Shown here: positions 44,265-55,760 of the stretch, in pieces
Numbering within the stretch: position 1 is the first letter of the stretch
Layout: each line of letters starts with the position of its first letter
From: Choristoneura fumiferana
Lineage: Eukaryota; Arthropoda; Insecta; Lepidoptera; Tortricidae
Reading direction: 5' to 3'
Assembly: GCF_025370935.1 (NCBI RefSeq)
Contig: NC_133474.1
Span: 985,005-1,049,004 of the forward strand
DNA: 64,000 bases
The notes under the pieces: generated by a model
Seen by the model: the letters and a program-made list of their open reading frames with translations, nothing else
What the model was told of the DNA's origin: nothing
The model's database searches: none
Made by a program: the position numbers and the translations under genes

Positions 44265-44460
44265 TTAATATAATTTAAAAAATATATAGAAACTTTTTTG
44301 TTTGTGGCTGTTAACACCTGATTAAGTACCTTGGTCTTAAATTGGTCTTAGACGAAGATTTAATTTTATGCACTAGAGCATAAAAAGTCATTTTATGTCG
44401 TCTAGATACAGCATAAACACGAACTTTACGAGCATGAGAAGTGAAAATTTTTAATTATAT
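44265..44460. repeat. Repeat flanking the LTR element, copy 1
   Basis: AAATATATAGAAACTTTTTT, GTACCTTGGTCTTA and AGCATAAAAAGTCATTTTA recur at 46455-46605. Confidence 0.55.
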
Positions 44461-44486
44461 TAAGATTACAATATCGTCAAAGTGTC

Positions 44487-44890
44487 TGTAAAATCCCTAA
44501 ACTTGTGTCTTCTAGTTTCTTCGGGATGCGGTCTTCAATAAAAAGCGGACTGTAGATTTTTGCTGGTATAATTCGGAATTAAATTGTAAGAACGTTACAG
44601 TCGTTATGAATTTGAGAATTCAGAAGGTAACAAGAATGATAAGTAAGTTTCATACAAAACTTGCAATGTTGCTATATAGAAAAATATCAACACAAACACT
44701 CCATTTAACGCAATTGAAGAAAAATGAGTTTTATATTGATTGTAATTGATTAAATCATTTATTTATAATTATTAGACTAACTACATTTAAGTAGCTTTTA
44801 TATAGATGATTTTGTATATACTTTTAATAATGAAAAATTAAATAAGAATTTAGGATAAAAAATTAACTAATTTTTTAACGATTCTTAACA
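44487..44890 (-). repeat. LTR, left copy (3' LTR in element sense)
   Basis: TGTAAAATCCCTAAACTTGT ... AACGATTCTTAACA. Differs from the right LTR by a few small indels near the start. Confidence 0.85.
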
Positions 44891-45571
44891 TGCTGCGCCC
44901 TTGAAATCTACTGATTTTCAATTGAAGAAGTTGGGAGAGGGCAGATGTTATTAAAGGCTCTGCGAATGGTTCCTTTCTTCGTCCTGATGTCTGCAACACG
45001 CGCGACGCCGTCATTTCCTGGGATGACGTGAATTATGATTTTAAATGAATGCGTAATGAATTTTGTAGGCTGTCATATAATGCCTAAATAGGTAATGAAT
45101 GCTATGTATTTATTAATGAAACTGGAAGTAAATGGATGAATGATGGAAAGCGAAGCAAGTACGAAATGCCAAATGAGATTAAGGAATTTAGGAACGGTCC
45201 TCACTGTCCTTTGTCCTGTTTTCCCGATGTAACTGCTTCTTTGTCTTGCTGCAACTGATTAGCTTGAATCTTCTTTCTTGTATGAATTTGCTCACTCCCT
45301 GAATATGATCAAAACTTGAACGGCTGACGTAACTGACTGCTGGTCACGTCGTTGACTATTTAATAGTGCTTGCTGGCGTTGTTCACCCGTCGGTCGCTGA
45401 ATATCCTGACTGCTGGGACGCGATACGATGAGTGTCAGCTCTTGACTTGCACGTAGTTGGATGATGCCGGCGTTGATCTGAATAACGGCTGAACTGATGT
45501 AAGCCTGGTGGAGTAGCTCGACTTTTTCCGACCTTACAATCTTCTTCCAATTGGAGGTTCGTATAGGACCA

Positions 45572-45972
45572 TGTAATTCCCTAAACTTGTGTCTTCTAGT
45601 TTCTTCGGGATGCGGTCTTCAATAAAAAGCGGACTGTAGATTTTTGCTGGTATAATTCGGAATTAAATTGTAAGAACGTTACAGTCGTTATGAATTGAGA
45701 ATTTAGAAGGTAACAAGAATGATAAGTAAGTTTCATACAAAACTTGCAATGTTGCTATATAGAAAAATATCAACACAAACACTCCATTTAACGCAATTGA
45801 AGAAAAATGAGTTTTATATTGATTGTAATTGATTAAATCATTTATTTATAATTATTAGACTAACTACATTTAAGTAGCTTTTATATAGATGATTTTGTAT
45901 ATACTTTTAATAATGAAAAATTAAATAAGAATTTAGGATAAAAATTAACTAATTTTTTAACGATTCTTAACA
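45572..45972 (-). repeat. LTR, right copy (5' LTR in element sense)
   Basis: TGTAATTCCCTAAACTTGTG ... AACGATTCTTAACA, followed by GTGTC. Confidence 0.85.
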
Positions 45973-46065
45973 GTGTCATTAAGGCTTAGAAATTATGTTT
46001 AACAAACGTTCTTCTAATAAAATTAAAATATTTTGTGCGAAGTCGAATACTTCTATCAAAAGTCT

Positions 46066-46605
46066 GAAATAGTAGATTATACAACGAGAGCATAAAAACG
46101 AGCCATTTTTACCCGAGGCGTCCATATAGCCTACTAATAATACTTTAAAAAATACAACATATATACTTACTTTAGTTTCCTGTTAACCTTAGCGGCCCCC
46201 GACATCGACGACGCTTAGATAAAAAAATATAACTAGGTACTTATACTAAATTAACTTATGCTAATTTTGCGGGAAATCAGCATAGTCAATAGTGCGGGAT
46301 AGGGATAAACGAATTCTTCGCAGATGAAGTCGCGGGCAACAGCTAGGTAGTGCATAATTATTTTTTACTTTTTAGTTGTCTTTTTTGGCGGCGTTTTTTT
46401 TCGGGTGATTTGTTTATTTTTTTTTGCTGGCGTTTTGAGTTATTTATAAATTAAAAATTATTAAAAATATATAGAAACTTTTTGTTTGTTGTCAACACCT
46501 GATTATAGGTACCTTGGTCTTAGACGAAGAATTTACTTTATGCACTAGACTAGAGCATAAAAAGTCATTTTACGTCGCCTAGATCCAGCATTAACACGAA
46601 CTTTA
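46066..46605. repeat. Second copies of the repeats flanking the LTR element
   Basis: GAAATAGTAGATTATACAAC (46066) and AAATATATAGAAACTTTTTG (about 46455) mirror 43825 and 44265. A CCGCGGGAACTATGC-type retroposon fragment (GCGGGATAGGGATAAACGAA) lies between. Confidence 0.5.
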
Positions 46606-46746
46606 AACAGATTTTATTGGTTTACCTCATCGTTTTTATTTTGAAATATTTCACTTACTCTCGAAACTATATAACTATATAACAAAATCCACAACAGCCT
46701 GTAATATGAGCAAATAATTAAAAAATAAATCATACTCTTCAAAATA

Positions 46747-46981
46747 AACAACACTAGTTCAGCGACTTTTAAAAATAATTATTATAGTTTTATAATTTTT
46801 ATTACACTTTAAAGTTTATTCGAAGAAGCAATGTAAAGCAAAATGGTTGATGTTTGTAGCGTGACAGGCGACGTCAGTTGTGTTCTGAGATGGCGTACAT
46901 TAATTGCAATATTTAATTTGTATGAAAAAAGGAAAATCTAAAGACTCCATTATTTTTAAAAGTCGCTGAACTAATGTTGTT
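46747..46981. mobile_element. MITE with 33-bp terminal inverted repeats
   Basis: AACAACACTAGTTCAGCGAC / TTTTAAAAATAAT at the left is the inverse of ATTATTTTTAAAAGTCGCTG / AACTAATGTTGTT at the right, with one mismatch. Length 235 bp. A truncated copy is at 14770-14913. Confidence 0.75.
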
Positions 46982-47049
46982 TAGTTTGACGAGTACGATC
47001 TATGTTTTAATTATTTGCTAGTATTACAGGCCACAGCCGGTATAATTTA

Positions 47050-47625
47050 ATTACCTTCTTACCCAGTTACGCGGAAACACTTTGAACGTATCAAACACAC
47101 ACCTTAAATCAGATTCCCCCCAGTCAAACTAATTAAAACAATTTATTGCTCGCCAAAAGGGCTAACTTCATTTGGGTCAATACCCGGGTTTACCCGTCCG
47201 ATACCCGGGTATGTTTGATGACAAGTAATTTGGGTAAGTGTCGGCGGTCGGATGAGCTGAGCGTATGTAGGGTAACCCCTCGGTGTTGCCCACGAGATTA
47301 TTTTTAAGTATGGTCATGATTTTTTTATCGGGGCCTTTTTGGGGGCAAGGTGGATTTGGCGTGCTAGTGTCCTATGTTGAGTGTCTAGTCTATTTGATAT
47401 GTCTGCGTTTCCCATTTGCCGCATCGCGACCTGGTACAGGGCCGTCAAAATAAAATACCGGGTCGGTAAAATATCAGACCTAAGGATAAAACTTTCGTCA
47501 TTTTCCGCGAACTTGGATACTTTGGTAAAAAATAAGCAGCAGCAAATTTAGTGACTAAATAGGCGATACCAAAATATGTAGTATTAATAAAACATTTTTA
47601 CTATTAATATATGTGTATTATTTTT
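47050..47625. other. Unassigned DNA
   Basis: Contains TACCCGGGTTTACCCGTCCG/ATACCCGGGTATG, a short CCCGGG-centred repeat near 47181-47213. No gene seen. Confidence 0.4.
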
Positions 47626-47627
47626 AA

Positions 47628-47940
47628 CCCCCGACGAAAAAAGAGGGGTGTTATAAGTTTGAACGCTATGTGTTGACCGCTATGTTATACCTAAACTTGG
47701 AATATTCCGTACAAAATAGGAAATCCTTAGAAAACTATTACTTATTTTTTTCGTAATGGCTACGGAACCCTATTTCGGGCGTATCCGACACGCCCTTGGC
47801 CAGTTTTTTTATTTGAAAGCCGGGGTTTTGGCGATGGTTCTTTGACATGTTTTATCGAAATCGGTTCAGCCGTTTTTGAGATTTTGAACTTTGAAGTGAT
47901 GATGTCGGGGGTTTTCCAATTTTTTGTTGGTTAGGTTATA
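47628..47940 (+). repeat. GACGAAAAAAGAGGGG repeat with an inserted GGTTCCGT end
   Basis: The repeat starts AACCCCCGACGAAAAAAGAG, is interrupted at about 47690-47810 by AACTTGGAATATTCCGTACA ... CTACGGAACCCTATTTCGGG, and resumes TTTGAAAGCCGGGGTTTTGG to TTGGTTAGGTTA. Confidence 0.6.
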
Positions 47941-48900
47941 CCTAATGGAACCAGCTTAGGTTTAAAAGTATCAAGTAGGTCACGAAGGGGCAGTGCTTGA
48001 CGGGCAGTGTCAAAATGACTCGAATGTAGACCGCGGAACGGTCGCGGAATGTAACCAGAGTTCATGCTCAGAGTAACACAACCTTTCACCATGATTTCAG
48101 ACGTCAGACTCCCAATTCCCATCACTAACATCTGATAGGTACTTAGCATGGTGACGGTAGACTGACATCTCAACCTCCACACATAACATCACTACAACAC
48201 AATAAGTTAACTATACAATAAGTTTCTGTTAAAATTTACATTTTTAATACATACTTTTTTGCTGACTGTACTTTTTGTTGACTCTAATTGCATTGTCATT
48301 TAAACTGCATACCCGTACCAAATTTCAAGTCGGTACTATTAACCATTGAGGAGTTCCCTCCTGTGGAGACAATCCTGGCAGGACCACCAAGATGTTACTA
48401 CCAGATTATTGTATTGTCACCAAATTTACATAAATTTCAAGTTAATTGGACCGCTGGAAGGAGGTCAAATTTAGCTTCCACTCACAACACTCCACAGGGG
48501 GTGGATTTTAGTCCGTAGGCGTCTGGTGAGCAATACCCAGATGAGCCTTGCATGCTGCCGAGACCGGCTCGGCGGTATTCTATGAGCATTCCTTCGAAAA
48601 CATTATTACAGAAACTTAATTAGTGTTGACTGCTTAAAGTGTTTTAATCCGCATACTCATCCTTGCGCCTGTCCCCCTCCCCCCCGGGCCCGAGGGACGC
48701 ACCTGCAGCGTCCGCGTAAATTACGCATCGGCAATCAACGCGTAAGGGCGTCGCTGTTAGCGGTGATTCATTTGCTTTTAATGGCCGCACTTATACTGGG
48801 AGAGTAATGGGTTACGAGAACTGTCGTGGATGTAAAACCAGCCTGGGAATTGGAATCGCTCTGAAGGTTGCTGATAAAATTAAAGGGTAAATAAGTTCGT
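47941..48900. other. Unassigned DNA
   Basis: Short frames only (minus 47931-48182, plus 48288-48518). A C-rich stretch (CCCCCTCCCCCCCGGGCCCG) is near 48672-48693. No exon recognised. Confidence 0.4.
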
Positions 48901-48910
48901 GTTTAAGTAG

Positions 48911-49073
48911 GTACGGTCAAGGATTTAAATTTTATTCATAAGCGACCATGGAACCATTTCACAGTTAACTTCATAGTGAAACGTCATCGCATTCATAAAC
49001 AAGGAAAGTCGTAGTGACTTTTCATTTGAAAAAAGTTCTATGGTGACTCCTAAATTAAAGTCCTTGACCGTGC
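48911..49073. mobile_element. MITE with TACGGTCAAGGA ends
   Basis: TACGGTCAAGGATTTAAATT faces AATTAAAGTCCTTGACCGTG. About 163 bp. Confidence 0.6.
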
Positions 49074-49146
49074 GAATAACATTATTTGTACTAGAATAGG
49101 TAAGTAATAAGAAAAAAGGTAAGTAATATAGGTAAGATAGAATTCG

Positions 49147-49441
49147 TAACAAAGTGATCAGACAGAGAACCAAAGTTATCGACATAGCCCACCGCATTAG
49201 CACGCTGAAGTGGCAATGGGCCGGCCATATAACCCGAAGAACCGATAACCGTTGGGGTAGACGAGTTCTTGAGTGGAGACCACGGATCGGCAAACGTAGC
49301 GTAGGACGTCCTCAGACTCGGTGGAGCTTCGCAGGGCTCCTGGCAAGAGCTGGATGAGAATAGCCGAGGATCGTGCTCAGTGGCGTGCCATGGGAGAGGC
49401 CTATGTCCAGCAGTGGATGAACATAGGCTGATGATGATGAG
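49147..49441 (+). pseudogene. RTE-clade LINE C-terminus and 3' end
   Basis: The frame from 49154 reads IRQRTKVIDIAHRISTLKWQ, WAGHITRRTDNRWGRRVLEW and GRPQTRW. After one frameshift it continues SWMRIAEDRAQWRAMGEAYV, QQWMNIG and a stop. This is the C-terminal end of RTE endonuclease/reverse transcriptases, abundant in Lepidoptera. It ends in (GATGAT). 5'-truncated; RT and endonuclease are absent. Confidence 0.8.
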
Positions 49442-49524
49442 GTAAGTAATATGTATAATTCGCATAATAAATTTGGCATAACATTAAACTGACATAATGA
49501 TAAAAAAGCATAACTTTTTATTTA

Positions 49525-49745
49525 GCACTAGCTGTTGCCCACGCCCCACCCGCGTAGAATACGTTTATCGCTATCCCGCAAGAAAGGTACCTATGTATTT
49601 TCCGGGATCAAAACTATCTTATGTCCCTCCTCGAACTTAAACTATCTGCACACCGAATTTCACCTAAATCGGTTCAGCGGTTAAGACATGAAAAGGTAAC
49701 AAACAAAAAGACTTATATACTTTCGCATTTATAATAATAGTAGGA
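49525..49745 (+). repeat. CCGCGGCTTCGC-type retroposon, diverged
   Basis: CTAGCTGTTGCCCACGCCCC, TTTTCCGGGATCAAAACTAT, ending TTTCGCATTTATAATAATAG. Confidence 0.6.
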
Positions 49746-49805
49746 TATTAATGAACCCATATAATAGAAATAATATTCATAATAGTTACAAACTATAAAT
49801 TTACC

Positions 49806-50238
49806 TAATGAGGGCTATCGCGTATGAATTCGCCACTAGAGGCGCTAGTGTAGCGTGAGGTCTCCGAAATGTCAAATCTCATAGTTTTTGGGGTGAGCTA
49901 CGCGGGTTATATTAATAATAGAATAATTTTGTGAATATTTTGCAATATCTGAAATTAATTATAGCAAATATGCGTTCTGGGCAATGAATGTCTGTGTTTT
50001 GAGACAGTTTTGTCTTTCGGAAACCTTTGTCCTTCCCTTTTTTCCGAACAAAACGGGGACTATGCAACAACTGTGGCATGCTCGATATTTTTTATGGCAC
50101 GGTTTTAAGGTGTATTAATATGATTTTAATCTAAATTTTGTTTCCTCGGCCGTAAATAACAGACTTTGAAAGCCATACTTAAAAACCTCACGCTACCAGT
50201 GCGCCATCTAGTGAGACAAAAAACGATAGCCCTCATTA
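49806..50238. mobile_element. AATGAGGGCTATCG MITE
   Basis: TAATGAGGGCTATCG at the left and CGATAGCCCTCATTA at the right. The repeats extend inward through CACTAGAGGCGC...TAGCGTGAGG against CCTCACGCTACCA...GCGCCATCTAGTG. 433 bp. Confidence 0.75.
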
Positions 50239-50359
50239 AAATGAATTGGCATAATTTTATAAAGTGAACGAATTAATGTGTCAGGGCAAAACCGATTCGG
50301 TTTGGTTAGTTTCAAAACGAAAACATCGTCGAAACAACAGCATTTGTACCTACAAATGT

Positions 50360-50440
50360 GCGAAGCAATTCAATGGTTTGTGTGAAGTTCCCAACCCGCG
50401 CTGGACCCGCATGGGAACTACGGCCCAAGCCATATACCTA
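50360..50440 (+). repeat. SINE body fragment
   Basis: GCGAAGCAATTCAATGGTTT, GAAGTTCCCAACCCGCGCTG matches the 63.8-kb SINE. Confidence 0.55.
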
Positions 50441-50703
50441 TTACATTTAACCGTGATTGCATTTATTTTTGAATACCTTCATTATTTTAAAAGATATTCG
50501 TATGTTTTGCTAAATCACTAATTCTGCTACATAATTAACTCTACCCTCTACCTTCATAATTTGTATTTGTCAGTTACGCTTTGACGTTTTTAAAAGAAAA
50601 TCACCTAAAATCACACATTGACAGCAAAGCGGCCAGTATTAAATAATCGAAATAGTATGCAACCTTACTTAAATATTAATTGGCGCCTGTTATATACAGT
50701 CAT

Positions 50704-50960
50704 AGCTGGGCCAATCAATTTTTTTTACCGACACTAATCTGTCCGCGACATTTTTCGAACAATTGCAGATTTTTGTAAGTAAACATGTTTTTTTTCTGTA
50801 ATTTTAATAGATGGTGTATATGAATATGCCATCCTACGTAAGTTCAACGATTAAACCGTGAAATATCTTGTTGCAAGTACGATTTTTGGCAACGCCAGAG
50901 ACAATTTTGGTAACGCAGGAGACGCCCAAGTGTCAGTAAAATAGTTGAATTGGCCCAGCT
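50704..50960. mobile_element. MITE with AGCTGGGCCAAT ends
   Basis: AGCTGGGCCAATCAATT against AATTGGCCCAGCT. 257 bp. A (GATGAT)n tract lies further right near 51108-51130. Confidence 0.6.
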
Positions 50961-51374
50961 TTTAGACTAGGCACAATAGAAAAGGGATTTAAAAACAAAA
51001 CACAACCTAATTTAAAACATAGTGTAATCGATTCTACTCTCGATTCTGAGCAAACTACTTTCTGGTTTTCAGTTGTTTAATTAACACCTTGTATAGGCTG
51101 GGAAGATGATGATGATGATGATGATGATAATGATGGTATTCACTTGCAAATTACATCGTTCATACCAGTTTAAACAAACTTCAAAACAATTTACCGTGAC
51201 GTGAGAGCTTATTTTACTTTATAATTGCATATTATGAAATTCCGTTTCAACTCTTGCGAAGTTTTCCAATAAATCCAATTTATAACGTTTTATGCTTGAC
51301 ATTATTACGATACTAAGACGAAAGGTCCTATACGTCAAGTTTATGGTTCCAAATACCTTTCTTCCAATTAAAGG

Positions 51375-51565
51375 TGCGACCAAACCGCTGCTTAAAATAT
51401 GGTGACGGCACGGAATCGCAGTGACGCATCGTATGCGCACCGTTTTGTTGCATGCTTTCCACACCGCTGCTTAAAACGGTGCGGAATCGCAGTGAGTTGC
51501 CGTAAACGTCACGACTGTTGTTCGGTAAAGACCTGACGTTTACGGCACGTCACTGCGATTCCGTT
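51375..51565. repeat. Foldback sequence CGGAATCGCAGTGA
   Basis: CGGAATCGCAGTGAG...CCGTAAACGTCA (51481-51514) is the inverse of TGACGTTTACGGCACGTCAC / TGCGATTCCG (about 51534-51562). CGGAATCGCAGTGACGC also occurs at about 51411. Confidence 0.6.
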
Positions 51566-51844
51566 TATTGACGATGAGTATTTTTCAAAAAATTGGCCCG
51601 TCAGAAAATTGATAAGAAATGTTTTTGTCAAGAAATTATTAACACTAAGGACGAGTTCATAAAACATAAACTGCATAAAACATCCAAAATTTCTTGACGT
51701 CAGGAAAAAGTCACGAAATCTTGTGAGGAAAAAATCGTAATTTTGTAACTACCTCGACTCTTTATATTGGATCCAACAATAAAGATTATCTGACTTTTTA
51801 TCAACTTTACCACAAGGTTTTGTATATATTTAAACACAATATTA

Positions 51845-51985
51845 CTTAATTTTTGTCTATGTCACTCACGGGCTCATAAACTAACACTATGCTAAAAATC
51901 ACATCGATCCATCGCCCCGTTTCGACGTGTAAGATGAACATACATACGAACACACACACTTTCGCATTTATAATATTAGTATGGA
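51845..51985 (+). repeat. CCGCGGCTTCGC-type retroposon, 3' part
   Basis: TCTATGTCACTCACGGGCTC ... TTTCGCATTTATAATATTAG. Confidence 0.6.
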
Positions 51986-52039
51986 TTAGTAGGATTTTTC
52001 CGTCGATTATTTCCTATCGGGAAATAATAGTAAATTGTT

Positions 52040-52145
52040 CAACAAGGGACTAAAACAAGCCATAATGACACGAGATGTTTAGCCACCCGAGCAGAGCGAA
52101 GTTGTTTAGTCTCGCGTTAAACACTCTACTTTTCACCTTGAATGC
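52040..52145. repeat. TTGTTCAACAAGGGACTAAA repeat
   Basis: TTAGCCACCCGAGCAGAGCG and CTCTACTTTTCACCTTGAAT parallel 43870-43980. Confidence 0.4.
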
Positions 52146-52860
52146 GAGGAAAAAAAAGCAATGTTTTGTTCAAAATTACAATATTACTTTTTAAAAGCGT
52201 ACGCTCGACTAATGGACAGTCCATCTGTTCAAAATTCAAATAGCAAAAAAAATCTGTTGCGCGGTTTTTTCTTTTGTTTTATTGTTTATGAAGTGACGCT
52301 TTAAAAGCTGGCATATTTAGCCAACAGTTTCAAAATTGAAAACTATTTTAAAACTAATTGGACTATGTATAATAAAATGAATTAATCCTTAATATAATTG
52401 AATAGATTCATATTCGTATTCATTAATTGTGTTTCACAAAATTAAATCGTGTTTTTTTATGTTTTTGCAAACTCAGTGATGGCTGTTTAGGGGTTTCCAA
52501 CGTAAATTAAAAACAAATTACTTTAATCCCAAGAGAATAAAAAGGAGCTTTAGTCCCAACATGCAGACTAAAGTAACATTTTAAGAGCATGACAAGTGAA
52601 AAAATAGTTACATCGTAAGTCGCGTCCAAGGTATTAGAAACTTTTCTAATTTTCTTCGAATTAAACTCCAGCGCAGCATCATTCATTAATAACTACTAGC
52701 GTTTTCTCCATTACCGGTACCTTGTGAGTTACCGGCTGCTTGTAAGTTAGCAGTTTAAAATAATATTCGTTTTATTAACTCAACTCGGTTACGAGCTTCG
52801 AGTGCGCGAGATGAAATATCGAACTCAAAGTTTTTAATAACAGTTTATTACTTTATATCT
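52146..52860. other. Unassigned AT-rich DNA
   Basis: Nothing recognised. Confidence 0.4.
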
Positions 52861-52864
52861 TAAA

Positions 52865-53215
52865 CGAGCTTTTGCCCGCGGTTTCGCCCGCCTGGAATTC
52901 GGCTATTCCGGGATAAAAAGTAGCCTATGTCACTCTCTGGCTCATAAACTATCTCGATGCCAAAACCACCGATCGACGTGAAAGACCGACAAACATACAA
53001 ACGCACACTTTCGCATTTATAACTAGCTTTTGCCCGCGGCTTCGCCCGCGTGGAATTTGGTTATCGCGCGCTGTTCCCACGGGAACTGTGCATTTACCAG
53101 GATAAAAGTAGCCTATGTCACTCTCTGGCCCATAAACTATCTCTATGCCCAAAATCAAGTCGATCCGTTTCTCCGTTGCGACGTGAAAAACTTATAATAT
53201 TAAGTATGGATATCT
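52865..53215 (+). repeat. Two tandem CCGCGGCTTCGC retroposons
   Basis: The first runs from about 52865 to 53023 and lacks the TGTTCCC part. The second runs from about 53024 to 53212. Their junction (GCATTTATAACTAGCTTTTG) mirrors the tandem pair at 151-432. Confidence 0.7.
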
Positions 53216-53404
53216 AAAGTTTGTTCCTCAAGGCCTAATAAATACAGTTCTTAGCTCATTACCAAGGCGACCCGCATAATATCATCGGCATATCAGCCAT
53301 AGGCCATCCACTGTTAGACATAGTGACAGACTGACAGACACACGAGTGGTCTTAGCGTTCCAATGCCCATGTCTGTCTATCTGTCCGTGGCATCGTAGCT
53401 CTCA

Positions 53405-53905
53405 AACGGATGGACTTACGTATACGTCCCACTGCTGGGCACATGCCTCATTTCAGAATGAGAGGGCTTGGATCGTAGTTCACACGCTGCATCAGTACCA
53501 CTACCATGAGTTTACAGTGACCGTACTCGATAGCGACGGCGTAAATTATTTGTAGAAGCGCTGTACCACTACCGTGAGTTTACAGTGACCGTACTCGATA
53601 GCGACGGCGTAATTATTTGTAGAGGCGCTGTACCACTACCATGAGTTAACAGTGACCGTACTCGATAGCGACGGCGTAAATATATTTGTAGACGGATGGA
53701 CTTACGTATACGTCCCACTGCTGGGCACATGCTCATTTCAGAATGAGAGGGCTTGGATCGTAGTTCACACGCTGCATCAGTACCACTACCATGAGTTTAC
53801 AGTGACCGTACTCGATAGCGACGGCGTAAATTATACAGCGCCTCTACAAATAATTTACGCCGTCGCTATCGAGTACGGTCACTGTAAACTCACGGTAGTG
53901 GTACT
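53405..53905. repeat. Tandem and inverted array of a 67-68-bp unit
   Basis: Units starting TACCACTACC lie at 53496, 53564, 53631 and 53781. Each contains TTTACAGTGACCGTACTCGA, TAGCGACGGCGTAAAT and most end TTTGTAGA. An inverted copy lies at 53836-53903. An 89-bp leader (GACGGATGGACTTACGTATA ... CACACGCTGCATCAG) precedes units 1 and 4. Frames across it are repeats, not genes. Confidence 0.75.
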
Positions 53906-54439
53906 GGCTCAGTGCGGATTTCTTTACCGTGAAGTTCGTGGTGAATTGCAAACGTAATTTCTTTGAGATACGAAACGTTCAAAAGTATTATCCTCCGCAT
54001 TACCCGGTTGGCAACTTTTCTAAAATGTTTCCACGAGACAAACATGTTTATAAATTAGATCCCCCCCTAATGTGCGCTTCACCCCCCACCCCACACGGTT
54101 TCACTTACACGCTGCGATGAAATTAAGCCGTAAAATGTTGATGGTTTATAATATTTTGTTTACTCAATCTGAGTCGTGTGAGGCATAAAAATAAGTGAAT
54201 TTTGTGGCGCAAAGCGAATGTCTAAGGTTCGAGGTTTATGGGCGATTTGGCGAAAAAATTTGATGTTAACTTGGATTTATGGAAATATGTAATTTGCTTC
54301 ATTATTTGCTTCTGCTTCGAACGGGTATACTAATAAAGAGAATGAGACTGAATCTTCTGTCTCACACACTCACATTTCCATGTGAAAAATTTCTAACCGA
54401 AATTTTCCGCTTTGCAGTAGGTACATAACATATGTAACA

Positions 54440-54586
54440 TACAGTCAAGGAAATTAATATACGTCCCAGGGTGGAAACTTTTCATTATCATTTTTGTCAT
54501 GATTTCTTTAGCAGATGTATGAAATGTCAATATATGACATTAGTAGCACAAAGGTTCGATCCGGTGTTTAATTTCCTTGACTGTAC
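54440..54586. mobile_element. MITE with TACAGTCAAGGAAATTAA ends
   Basis: TACAGTCAAGGAAATTAA and TTAATTTCCTTGACTGTA are inverse. About 147 bp. The ends resemble Tc1/mariner-type MITEs. Confidence 0.7.
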
Positions 54587-54654
54587 ATTTTCTCATGCAA
54601 ACCAGGCTTGTCTGCCTGATAATTTAAATAATAATAATAAAGAGGTAGGTACAA

Positions 54655-54780
54655 GGTTGCTTTTTAGGTTTCTTTCCCAAGAATGGCTAAGAACTCAAGC
54701 AGCGCTGCAGCACTGTTGCGTTTCAAATTGGAGAGTAAAAAAGACAGCGCTGGTGGAATATATAGAAGATTAGGGGCTCT
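54655..54780 (+). repeat. LINE 3' fragment
   Basis: AGCGCTGCAGCACTGTTGCG, TTTCAAATTGGAGAGTAAAA is a diverged relative of 43270-43330. Confidence 0.4.
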
Positions 54781-55104
54781 GAATATTCATACTAAATAGA
54801 ATTCGCACGGAACTCTTGGTGCGTGAGTTCGACTCGCACCGCACTTGTTTAGTTTCGTCTCTTAATTAAAAAGTGCCCTTAGTGTAAGTTTTCAGTTACA
54901 AAATACGTCTATTTGAGGCCCCCCTCATCTGCATCACCACGGATGCCATCTTCTTCCGTACTATGGCATAAAAAACCTCAATCATCATCAGCAAACATTC
55001 CAAAGAAGAAGAAGAGAAAGCCCAAACAGCCACCAAATTTGGCGCGGGCGTTTTATACACAACTTTAATGAAGGGAAATCTACGATGCAGTTTTCGGGAA
55101 TGCC

Positions 55105-55340
55105 TATTTTTTTATTCGACTGGATGCAAACGTGCAAGTGGGTCTCCTGATGGTAAGAGACCACCACCGCCCATAAACAGCCGCAACGCCAGGGGTATTG
55201 AAGATGCGTTGCCAACCCAGAGGCCTAAGATGGGATACCTCAAGTGCCAGTAATTTAACCGGCTGTCTTACTCTCCACGACGAAACACAACAGTGCAAGC
55301 ACTGCTGCTTCACGGCAGGATTAGCGAGCAAGATAGTGGC
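55105..55340 (-). mobile_element. LINE 3' end / SINE with poly(A), minus copy
   Basis: On the minus strand it reads TCGCTAATCCTGCCGTGAAG ... CATCTTAGGCCTCTGGGTTG ... TTACCATCAGGAGACCCACT, ending in a short A tract. Same family as 43208. Confidence 0.7.
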
Positions 55341-55649
55341 TATTATTCGAATTTAGTAAAATCACGAAATTTTAATCCAATATAATACAGCGGAACTATT
55401 AGATTGCGTATGCAAAGCCGCGGTAAAATCTAGTAAACGTTATTTCTCGCAAGACTACAAAATTTTTAAAAAACAACTGTAGCATTCAAAGCCTAACCGT
55501 AGGAATCGTCGCCGGGATCGTACCCGGCTGACCGTACCGGCGCACGCGTCCAATATCGGACGTGCTGGTCGGTGCCCGCATACGTAACATGTCCAGACTT
55601 ATTGAAAGTCATGGCCGTGAACATGTCATTAGACGTTGAAAATAATCTA

Positions 55650-55760
55650 TATAGATTTGGAAGTGAGCGGGTGGTTAAAGCTGCGGGTTCACGGATGCCG
55701 GCCGCCTAACCGAAGGAACTGGAGATCTTGTCCAAAAGTGGACGTTTTTTTATAGAAACA
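55650..55760 (+). repeat. Probable eroded RTE 3' end
   Basis: CTGGAGATCTTGTCCAAAAG, TGGACGTTTTTTTATAG can be read as GDLVQKWTFFY, reminiscent of the VQQWTS end of RTE. Weak. Confidence 0.3.

Larger units (their letters stand above)
44487..45972 (-). mobile_element. Non-autonomous LTR retroelement (1486 bp) with GTGTC target duplication
   Basis: LTRs at 44487-44890 (404 bp) and 45572-45972 (401 bp) are nearly identical, begin TG and end CA. The 5-bp duplication GTGTC lies at 44482-44486 and 45973-45977. The internal region is 681 bp with no gag or pol frame. Orientation is taken as minus. Next to the right LTR the minus strand reads TGGTCCTATACGAACC, a TGG-starting primer-binding-site candidate. 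Before the left LTR it reads TTTCAAGGGCGCAGCA, a polypurine-tract candidate. The size resembles TRIM elements. A BEL/Pao-like parent is a guess. Few LTR differences suggest recent insertion. Confidence 0.85.

Noticed and set aside
53496..53903. CRISPR-like spaced repeats
   Set aside because: Units are contiguous with no distinct spacers, one is inverted, and the genome is an animal's.
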